Of a DNA stretch of 64,000 nucleotides, positions 57,044 through 64,000 are shown piece after piece. A program made the position numbers and the translations under genes. Where the stretch lies: assembly GCA_963772935.1 (NCBI GenBank), contig CAVYZK010000009.1, positions 1,240,001 to 1,304,000 on the forward strand. The letters are read 5' to 3'. Positions within the stretch are counted from its first letter, which is position 1, and every line of letters begins with the position of its first letter. Below the pieces are notes generated by a model. It was not told the origin of the DNA and searched no databases. It was given only the letters and a program-made list of their open reading frames with translations. Origin of the DNA: JANNNF01 sp963772935 (GTDB lineage: Bacteria; Pseudomonadota; Alphaproteobacteria; Rhodobacterales; Rhodobacteraceae).

Positions 57044-58198
57044 CTACATCTGGTCACGCGCTTTTGTGACCAGCGAGAGCAGGATTTCTGCGCTTTGCGC
57101 CGCGCCGTCAACTGCAATCGCCAGTGCATTTCTGCTCAGCGGCTGTGCGATGGCAGCCCGGATCGCCTGCGCCAGCCTTTCGGCGGTCAGGTCGGTATCG
57201 GCCAGCACAGACACGCGGCCAAGGGCGGCCAGCCGTTCGGCCCGGTCGGCCTGTTCGGTTTCTCCTTGCGCGGTGTAGGGCACCAGCAGCGCGCGGCACC
57301 CGGCCTGCAAGATATCGCCCACCGTGTTGTAGCCCGCCTGTGACACCGACAGCCCCGCCCCCGACATCAGGCTGGCAAGGTCGGGGCGAAACCGTTCCAG
57401 CCGCACGTTCGGCGGGGCGGTGGCTGCCAGGTGATCATAGGAACCTTGCGCAAGGTTCGGCCCGGTGATCACGCACCAGCGCGCAAGGTCGGGCATCAGC
57501 GCCGCCGCCGCCACCGCCGCCGTCACCAGATCGCGCCCCACAGCGCCGCCGCCGGCCGAGACCAGCACATCGAAATTCTCGACCGCAGGCGGGGGCGGGG
57601 CGGGCACGACGAGGCCGGAATAGGCCACTTTGCCCGCAATCAGATCGGCATAGGGAAAGCTGTCGCCAAGCGATGCAAAGCTGGGGTCGCCATGCACCAG
57701 CACCAGATCGAAGTGATTGCGGACCTGATCCACCGTTTCCATGTCGCGGTCCGGGCGGCCACGGCGTTGCAAGATATCGCGCAAGGATGACACCAGCAGC
57801 GGGCGGGGGCTGGTGGCCTCGATCGCGTCGATCAGGGGCAGCAGTTCAAAGCGCACCTGCCTGCGGCCAAAGGGAAACGCCTCGACCATCACGATATCGG
57901 GTTGCAGGCGGTGGTAGGTGTCCAGCAGCATCGCGGTGCGGGCTTCCAGAAACGCGGTATCGGCGGGGGTGCCGTCTGCGGTGACCAGCCCCTTGAACGC
58001 GCCGTCGCGCACGGCAATTGGCGGCAGCGCGACATGGGGAATGTCTGCGCCCGGAAAGCCCGGCACCGGCATGCCGCCCGTCACCAGCGTGACGGCCATG
58101 CCGCGCGCGATCATCGCACGGGCGACGCGGCTGGCGCGGGCCAGATGGCCGATGCCCAGCAGGTGCTGGACGTAGAACAATACCTTTGGTGCAGTCAT
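57044..58198 (-). CDS. MurG/GT28-like glycosyltransferase
   Basis: 384 residues from ATG 58198, which overlaps the stop of the preceding gene (ATGA); the longer open frame that seems to join both is a frameshift artefact. KVLFYVQHLLGIGHLARASR is the GT28-type acceptor-binding N-terminus; the C-terminal domain has FDVLVSAGGGAVGRDLVTAA and SQAGYNTVGDILQAGCRALL with the nucleotide-binding GGxGT-like loop. It probably transfers a sugar to a lipid-linked or membrane acceptor. Similar in layout to the gene at 59421, suggesting an ancient duplication. Confidence 0.85.
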   Translation of the reverse strand: MTAPKVLFYVQHLLGIGHLARASRVARAMIARGMAVTLVTGGMPVPGFPGADIPHVALPPIAVRDGAFKGLVTADGTPADTAFLEARTAMLLDTYHRLQPDIVMVEAFPFGRRQVRFELLPLIDAIEATSPRPLLVSSLRDILQRRGRPDRDMETVDQVRNHFDLVLVHGDPSFASLGDSFPYADLIAGKVAYSGLVVPAPPPPAVENFDVLVSAGGGAVGRDLVTAAVAAAALMPDLARWCVITGPNLAQGSYDHLAATAPPNVRLERFRPDLASLMSGAGLSVSQAGYNTVGDILQAGCRALLVPYTAQGETEQADRAERLAALGRVSVLADTDLTAERLAQAIRAAIAQPLSRNALAIAVDGAAQSAEILLSLVTKARDQM

Positions 58199-59415
58199 GC
58201 GGCCCCCCTGAACAGCGCGGCCAGTTGCGCGACCGATGTGTGAAAATCCAATGTCGCCCGCACCTGTGCTGCGGCCTGCGTGCCCGCGTGTGTCGCGCAG
58301 GTCAGGCCGGGTGATCGCCTGTTGTAAGGCCAAAGCCAAGGATGCGGGATCATCGGGCGGCACCAGCCAGCCGTTGTGGCCATCGCGGAACAGTTCGGGG
58401 ATGCCGGATATGTTGGTGGTGACACAAGCAAGCGATTGGGAAGCTGCCTCGACCAGCACATTCGGCAAGCCATCGCGGTCGCCATCCGGCGTGATCCGGC
58501 ACGCCAGCGCAAACAGATCGGACGCGCCGTAGGCCGCCAGCACCTGCCCCTGATCGACCGAGCCAGCCCAAGTGATGCGATCCGCCAGCCCCAGACTGGC
58601 GGCGAGCGCCTGCAACCCGCTCTTGTCACCGCCGCCCAAGTGATCGAACCGCCAGTGCAGATCGGCTGGCAACCTGGCCAAAGCGTGCAACAGCACGTCA
58701 TAGCCCTTTTTCGGCACCGCCCGCCCCACAGACACGATCCGCACCGGGGCGTCAGGGCGCGACCCGTCCCGCGCGCCGCGATCCCCAGTGAACGGGGGAA
58801 AACGATCAAGGTTCAGCCCGTGATAGCTGAGGTGGACGCGTGCCGGATCGGCGGCGAGCGATTGCAGGTGTTTGTGGCCGCTGTCGGTGCAGGTCACGGC
58901 CCATTTCGCCCGCGCGAGTTTCCCCGCCAGCTCCCAATCGGGCGAGGTCCAGATATCCTTGGCATGGGCCGACACCGACCAGCCCATCCGCATGATGCCC
59001 GCCGCATAGTCGGCGACAGAGGCTGGCGTGTGGATGAAATGGGCATGCAGCAGCCCTGCGCCTTGGGGAAATTCGGCCACCAGAACCGCCGCTTGCCCGA
59101 AACGGCGGATGCGGTTGGGGCTGAGGTCGCGGCCAAGTCTCGCAGGAAGGCGCGGACAGTCGTGCCGAAACCGGCGTGCCGCCGCGCCGCCCAGACGCCG
59201 CGCAAAACGCGCAAAGGTTCCTGATGCAGATATTCCGGCAGATACAGCACCGGGGCCTGCATTTCGTCATGCACGGCGTGGCGCTTTTTGTCGGTCGGGT
59301 GGCGCAGCGACACGATGACCAGATCGAAGCCCGCCAGTTCCAGCCCGCGCAATTCCTGCGCGATGAAGGTTTCCGACAGGCGCGGATAGCCCTTTACCAC
59401 CACGACCAGACGCAT
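58195..59415 (-). pseudogene. GT4 glycosyltransferase, two frameshifts
   Basis: ATG 59415 starts RLVVVVKGYPRLSETFIAQE, a GT4 N-terminus. Near 59138 (one base missing) it changes frame at IRRFGQAAVLVAEFPQGAG; HFIHTPASVADYAAG, VRIVSVGRAVPKKGYDVLLH and LPNVLVEAASQSLACVTTN carry the donor-binding domain. Near 58283 it changes again, ending TQAAAQVRATLDFHTSVAQL at the stop at 58195. The repaired product is about 406 residues. Start, end and motifs are all conserved, so the breaks look like errors. Six bp separate it from the gene upstream. Confidence 0.85.
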
Positions 59416-59420
59416 GGCCG

Positions 59421-60632
59421 TCACACCACGGACCGCAGGCCTTCCGGCATATCCACACGGCCACGCAAATCCTCGCCGACCAGACGCGCGATGTTGGGCA
59501 ACCCCTCCAGCCGCAGCCCCGGCGTGCCGTGCGAGGGCGGGTTGCGATGCGGCAGGGCGCGCAGGGCGGCGGCCATGCGGGCGGGATCCGCGGCTTCTTC
59601 GGGCAGCAGCATGTCGATCATGCCCAGTTCCGCCGCGCGGGTGGCGCGCAGCAACTGTTCCTCGCGCGGCACGGTGCGCGGCACGATCAGCGCGGGTTTG
59701 TCGAAGGACAGGATTTCGCAATAGGTGTTGTAGCCGCCCATGGCGACCACCCCGCGCGAGGCCGCGATCAGTTCCTCCATCCGGGTGTCGAATTCGATCA
59801 CCTCGACCTGCGGAATATCCTGGCCCTTGCGCAGAAATTCGGCCCGCTGGTCGGCCGGCATATAGGGGCCAAGCACGATCAGCGCCTTCTGGTCCAGCGT
59901 GGGGTCGTGCAGATAGGCGTTCATCACGTCATCCACCAGATCGGCGCCGTCGCCGCCACCGCCGGTGGTGACAAGGATATAATCTCCTTCGGGCCGTTGG
60001 GTGGACAGGTTTTCATGCAGGGCCCGGCGTTGCAGGAAGCCCACGAAATCCATCCGGTCGCGCACGGATTGCGGCACATCCAGCCCGGTCAGCGGGTCGT
60101 AGAAATCGGGCGGGCCATAGACCCAGATGTGGTCATAGGTGCGGTCGATCTTGCCCATCACATCGTTGCGCTTCCATTCGGCGTCCAGCAGATGCGGGGC
60201 GTCCATCACCTCGCGCAGGCCAAGGATCAGGGTGGTGCCCTGCGCTTTCAGATAGGCCAGCGTTTCCTCGATCTCGCCGCGCAGGCCCATCGGTTCCTTG
60301 TCCACGATGAAGATATCGGGGGCAAAGGTTTCGGCGGTATGGCGGATGATCGACCGGCGCATCTTGATGGTGTCGGCGACGTCGATATGGGTGGACAGCG
60401 AGGAATATTCGCCGTTGCGCAGCTTGATCACGCTTGGGATTTTCACGAAATCCACCCGCGCGCGGTAATCGAAGGCACCTGCGATCTGCGAGCCGGAGAT
60501 GATCAGCACCATCAGCCCGCGATATTCCTCCACCAGCGCATGCGCGATGGTGCGGCAACGCCGCAGATGGCCCAGCCCGAACGTGTCATGGCTGTACATC
60601 AGGACACGCGCGTTTTCCAAACGGTTTTTCAT
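59421..60632 (-). CDS. Glycosyltransferase, MGT/GT28-like
   Basis: 403 residues. ARVLMYSHDTFGLGHLRRCR is a close relative of the HLLGIGHLARASR start of the 57044 gene; a central VTTGGGGDGADLVDDVMN loop and VVAMGGYNTYCEILSFDKPA bind the nucleotide sugar. No signal peptide. It belongs with the other glycosyltransferases of this operon in building a surface glycan or glycolipid. The gene starts 25 bp after the oppC-type gene. Confidence 0.87.
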   Translation of the reverse strand: MKNRLENARVLMYSHDTFGLGHLRRCRTIAHALVEEYRGLMVLIISGSQIAGAFDYRARVDFVKIPSVIKLRNGEYSSLSTHIDVADTIKMRRSIIRHTAETFAPDIFIVDKEPMGLRGEIEETLAYLKAQGTTLILGLREVMDAPHLLDAEWKRNDVMGKIDRTYDHIWVYGPPDFYDPLTGLDVPQSVRDRMDFVGFLQRRALHENLSTQRPEGDYILVTTGGGGDGADLVDDVMNAYLHDPTLDQKALIVLGPYMPADQRAEFLRKGQDIPQVEVIEFDTRMEELIAASRGVVAMGGYNTYCEILSFDKPALIVPRTVPREEQLLRATRAAELGMIDMLLPEEAADPARMAAALRALPHRNPPSHGTPGLRLEGLPNIARLVGEDLRGRVDMPEGLRSVV

Positions 60633-60657
60633 GCAGTAGCCTTACTAGCGGGTCTGG

Positions 60658-61840
60658 CTATTTGTAGGGATCGGCGGCATCGCGTAGCCCGTCGCCAAGG
60701 AAGTTGAACGCAAGGATCACCAGAATGACCGGAATCACCGGGAACATCAGCCACGGGTAAAGGGCGATGATGTTGACGCTGCGGGCCTCGGTCAGCAGGA
60801 TGCCCCAGCTGGAGATTGGCGCGCGCAGACCGATGCCAAGGAAGCTGACAGCGCGGTTTCGCCAAGGATCATTGCGGGAATGGTCAGGGTCGCCGAGGCG
60901 ATCAGATGCGACATGAACCCCGGGACCATGTGGCGCCCGATGATCCGGCTGCTGCCTGCGCCCATCAGACGGGCCGCCAGCACATAGTCTTCTTCGCGCA
61001 GGGCGAGCAGTTTTGACCGCACCGCACGGGCAAGCCCGGTCCAGTCCAGCAGGCCCAGGATCACGGTGATGCCGATGTAGACAAGGATCGGGCTCCACGT
61101 CACCGGGATGATGGCGGCCAGCGCCATCCACAGCGGGATCGACGGGATGGATTGCAGCACCTCGATCACCCGTTGGGTGATGGCATCGAACCAGCCGCCA
61201 TGATAGCCCGCAAGCCCGCCGATGACGATGCCCAGGACGAAGCTCATCGTGACACCAAGGATGCCGATGGTCAGCGAAATGCGCGCGCCATAGATGGTGC
61301 GCGACAGCACATCGCGGCCTAGCCGGTCGGTGCCCAGCAAGAACATCTGGCCGTCCTTGGCGGGGCAGACGAGGTGCAGGTTGCCGGGGATCAGGCCCCA
61401 GAATTTGTAATCATCGCCTGCGCAGAAAAACCGCAACGGCTGCACCTGTGCCGGGTCGTCGGTGTAGACGCGGCGCAGGGTTTCCATATCCAGCACCTGC
61501 GTCCGGCCATAGACAAAGGGACCGACAAAACTGCCGTCATGGAAAAGATGCACGGCCTGCGGCGGGGCATAGAGGAAGTCGGTGTTGCGGGTTTGCTGGT
61601 TGTAGGGGGCCAGAAACTCGCTGACAAAGATCGAGGCATAGATCGCGATCAGGAAAATCCCGCACCAATACGCAATGCGGTGTTTGCGAAACTGCCACCA
61701 CATCAGTTGCAACTGCGCTGGCCTGCGCAAACTTGGTCTGCGCGGACCCGGCCTTTTCCGCCTCATACGCATCAAAGGGCGCGTCAGACACATAATGCGC
61801 CCATCGGTTCGCCGGGCGCTGGAAGTTCGGTCTGGCTCAT
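60658..61840 (-). pseudogene. Peptide-type ABC transporter permease (YejE/OppC-like), three frameshifts
   Basis: ATG 61840 overlaps the stop of the first permease. Frame changes are needed near 61829 (to FQRPANRWAHYVSDAP), 61715 (to QLMWWQFRKHRIAYWCG) and 60848 (to VSFLGIGLRAPISSWGI). Between them are a first helix, a periplasmic insertion of about 100 residues (typical of YejE), the GTDRLGRDVLSRTIYGARIS motif and the helices of the BPD permease core with its EAA-type loop (REEDYVLAARLMGAG). Repaired length about 394 residues. Pairs with the 61837-62835 permease. Confidence 0.87.
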
Positions 61841-62835
61841 TTGCTTACCTTTGCGCCAAGGCGGATGCGGGGGTCAAGCAGGGCAAGCGCAATGTCCGAT
61901 ATCAGCACGCCGATCACCGTCAGGAAGGCCAGAAACATCAGGAACGACCCCGCCAGATACATGTCCTGACTTTGCAGCGCGCGGATCAGCATCGGCCCTG
62001 TGGTTTCCAGCGACAGCACGATGGCGGTGACTTCGGCCCCCGAAATCATCGCAGGCAGGATCGACCCGATATCCGAGATGAAGAAGTTCAGCGCCATCCG
62101 CAGCGGGTATTTCATCAGCACCTTGCGCGGGTGCAGACCCTTGGCGCGGGCCGTGGTGACATACTGCTTTTGTAGTTCATCCAGCAGGTTGGCCCGCAAC
62201 CGCCGGACCATTCCGGCGGTGCCAGCCGTGCCGATGATGAACACGGGTATCCAGATATGCGACAGGATCGAGCTGAACTTGGCCCAACTGAACGGCTCAT
62301 TCAGATACTGGCGGTCCATCAGGTTGCCGATGGACACGCCAAACCAGATGTTGGCGAAATACATCATCACCAACGCCAGCATGAAGTTCGGGATGGCGAT
62401 CCCGATCAGGCCCAGAAATGTCAGGCCGTAATCGCCCCAGCTATACTGATGCGTCGCCGAATAGATGCCGATGGGAAAGGCCAAGGCCCAGGTGAACAGG
62501 ATGGTCAGCACCGACAGGATCACGGTCAGGAACAGCCGGTCGCCCACCACCTCATTCACCGGCAGGCGGTATTCAAAGCTGTAGCCGAAATCGCCGGTCA
62601 GCATCCCCCCCGCCCAACGGAAATAGCGCACGATCTGCGGCTGATCAAAGCCATAGCGTTCGCGCAGTACCTCTATCTCGGCAAGGTCGGCTTCTTCGCC
62701 CAAGGCCTGCAATTCCGACACATAGCTTTCGAAGAAATCCCCCGGCGGCAGTTCGATGATGGTGAACACCAGCACCGAGATCAGGAACAGCGTGGGGATC
62801 ATCGTCAGGATGCGCAGCGTGATGTAGCGGATCAT
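61837..62835 (-). CDS. Peptide-type ABC transporter permease (YejB/OppB-like)
   Basis: 332 residues. ITLRILTMIPTLFLISVLVF is the first helix; the GDFGYSFEYRLPVNEVVGDR block and the EAA loop (VTTARAKGLHPRKVLMKYP) are standard for OppB/YejB permeases. The N-terminal periplasmic ESYVSELQALGEEADLAEIE insert is typical of this subgroup. It forms a heterodimeric channel with the next gene. Three bp separate it from the SBP gene, so SBP-B-C is one operon. Confidence 0.9.
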   Translation of the reverse strand: MIRYITLRILTMIPTLFLISVLVFTIIELPPGDFFESYVSELQALGEEADLAEIEVLRERYGFDQPQIVRYFRWAGGMLTGDFGYSFEYRLPVNEVVGDRLFLTVILSVLTILFTWALAFPIGIYSATHQYSWGDYGLTFLGLIGIAIPNFMLALVMMYFANIWFGVSIGNLMDRQYLNEPFSWAKFSSILSHIWIPVFIIGTAGTAGMVRRLRANLLDELQKQYVTTARAKGLHPRKVLMKYPLRMALNFFISDIGSILPAMISGAEVTAIVLSLETTGPMLIRALQSQDMYLAGSFLMFLAFLTVIGVLISDIALALLDPRIRLGAKVSK

Positions 62836-62838
62836 GCC

Positions 62839-64000
62839 TTACCCCTCATCATAAAAGAAGGTGTCGGGCAGATAGGCCCCGAGGAAGCTGGTCGGGATAA
62901 AGCCATAGAGCCCCTCCTCCGGCACGTTGCGCAGTTTCGACGACCGAACCACGGGTTGCAGCGCGCCGTTGACCGTGCCGATGCTGAAGACCTGATCGGC
63001 GCGCAACGCCAGCATCTTGCCCCAGATTTCGGTTCGCGCCTCTGTCGTGGTGCTTTGCCGCCATTGGCCATGCAGGGCCAGCAATTCCTGCACGGGGGCC
63101 ATATCCGGCGGCTCGCCCGCCTCACCGCCCGAGGCATAGTTGCTGCCCCAGACCGGCCATTGCAACTGATCCGCCGCAATCGGGGCCAGCCCGTCAGGGG
63201 CCATGTCGGCAGTCGGCACACCGTTGTCCAGCCCCAGCCAAACCGACATCTGCACATCACCCGCCAAAGCGCGGCTGCGGAACACATCACGCTGCGAGGT
63301 ACGGATGTAGATCGCAATCCCCACTTCGCGCATGTGGTCGGTGATCAGTTCCAGCACGTCCGTCTCCAGCGTGCTTTCGCCCGAGGATTCCACGACGATC
63401 CCCGCCTTGCGCCCGTCTGCCAGCAGGCGGATGCCGCCCCCTGCCCGTTCGGTCAGTCCCAACTCATCCAGCAGAGAATTGGCCAAGGCCGGGTCGTACT
63501 GCGACCACGCGGTGGCATAGTCCGGCTTGAACAGCGGGCTTTCGGGTGTGACGGTATCGGCACTTTCGCGGCCCAGACCAAAGTAGATCACCTTGTTCAA
63601 CTCGGCCCGGTTGATCGCCACTGACATCGCCCTGCGCATCCGCACGTCTTGGAACAGCCCGCGCCACAGATCATCCTTGCAGTTCAGGTTGGGCAACAGC
63701 GCCACGCTGGACCCTTGGGTCCGCCGCCACAGCGACACTTTCAGCGGGTGCTGCTTTTCGGCCTGCTTCAGCAGGGTGTAATCGGGAAAGTCGATGTTGA
63801 TGGCCTGAAGATCGCTTTCGCCAGTGGCGGTTTTGGCGGCAATGATTTCGGCCGAGGCCACGTCCAGCACGAAGCGGTCCACATAGGGCAGTTGGTTGCC
63901 CGCCTGATCGACACGGTGAAAGAACGGGTTGCGTTCAAAGATGAACTGCTCGGCAGGCGGGGCTGTGCGCGGACGCCAAGCCTCCAACGTGGGCAGATCG
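62839..64000 (-). CDS. Peptide-type ABC transporter substrate-binding protein, partial
   Basis: The C-terminal 387 or so residues of a family 5 (DppA/OppA-like) binding protein; its start lies beyond the right edge. Family blocks include FIFERNPFFHRVDQAGNQLP, RRAMSVAINRAELNKVIYFG and the C-terminal YGFIPTSFLGAYLPDTFFYD. Family 5 proteins bind peptides, nickel or oligosaccharides. With a glycosyltransferase operon downstream, an oligosaccharide or muropeptide ligand is worth considering, but that is inference. Confidence 0.88.
   Translation of the reverse strand, partial: DLPTLEAWRPRTAPPAEQFIFERNPFFHRVDQAGNQLPYVDRFVLDVASAEIIAAKTATGESDLQAINIDFPDYTLLKQAEKQHPLKVSLWRRTQGSSVALLPNLNCKDDLWRGLFQDVRMRRAMSVAINRAELNKVIYFGLGRESADTVTPESPLFKPDYATAWSQYDPALANSLLDELGLTERAGGGIRLLADGRKAGIVVESSGESTLETDVLELITDHMREVGIAIYIRTSQRDVFRSRALAGDVQMSVWLGLDNGVPTADMAPDGLAPIAADQLQWPVWGSNYASGGEAGEPPDMAPVQELLALHGQWRQSTTTEARTEIWGKMLALRADQVFSIGTVNGALQPVVRSSKLRNVPEEGLYGFIPTSFLGAYLPDTFFYDEG

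Noticed and set aside
57044..59080. Fused two-glycosyltransferase protein of 678 residues
   Set aside because: The ATG at 58198 overlaps a stop at 58195 in the other frame, where the correct C-terminus of the upstream transferase is found. The fusion exists only because of an indel near 58283.

Overview
The window is high-GC alphaproteobacterial chromosome, most likely from a member of the Rhodobacteraceae/Paracoccaceae. The evidence is the gene sets: a smo/mtlK polyol operon of the Rhodobacter type, an fdsGBACD NAD-dependent formate dehydrogenase operon, proS-lolC-lolD, and AI-2E transporter-hdaA-ppk1-ppx. Genes are tightly packed with many ATGA or GTGA overlaps. I found no rRNA, tRNA, CRISPR array, insertion sequence or prophage.

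Layout. 1-1352: end of a TldD-type protease, a frameshifted unknown gene and a small membrane protein. 1469-4617: MATE exporter, then a nickel/cobalt-exporter-like protein with a DUF1007 partner. 4885-10424: LuxR-type regulator fused to an alpha/beta-hydrolase fold, glutathione S-transferase, NAD-dependent epimerase, parE. 10425-10983: an AT-rich island with a decayed membrane-protein frame. 10984-18969: lolD, lolC, proS, an amino-acid/amine oxidase-like flavoprotein, a crotonase, ilvD. 19120-27351: polyol (sorbitol/mannitol) uptake and oxidation operon (HAD phosphatase, SmoC-type regulator, SmoE-F-G-K transporter, SmoS and MtlK dehydrogenases). 27463-39146: a molybdenum island in which mobA, DUF2478, a short ModE-like regulator and modABC lie next to the Mo-dependent formate dehydrogenase operon. 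39350-48757: AI-2E transporter, hdaA, ppk1, a PACE exporter, ppx and small enzymes. 48858-64000: an envelope/polysaccharide region with a nucleotide-sugar dehydrogenase, four glycosyltransferases, a deacetylase, an ABC exporter whose ATPase motifs are all degenerate, and a peptide-type ABC importer (SBP, two permeases) with no ATPase in view.

Two window-wide patterns deserve attention. First, the convergent gene junctions are patterned: three of eight interlock at the stop codons, and all five real gaps carry palindromes, four of them as a pair of palindromes whose centres are 22-23 bp apart. Second, about twenty single-base frameshifts break otherwise well-conserved genes (smoC, smoF, smoK, smoS, mobA, fdsB three times, the ABC exporter, oppC three times and others). 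Several sit in G/C runs, and the protein continues cleanly in another frame, so most are probably sequencing or assembly errors. I list such genes as 'pseudogene' over their full extent but expect most to be intact in the organism.
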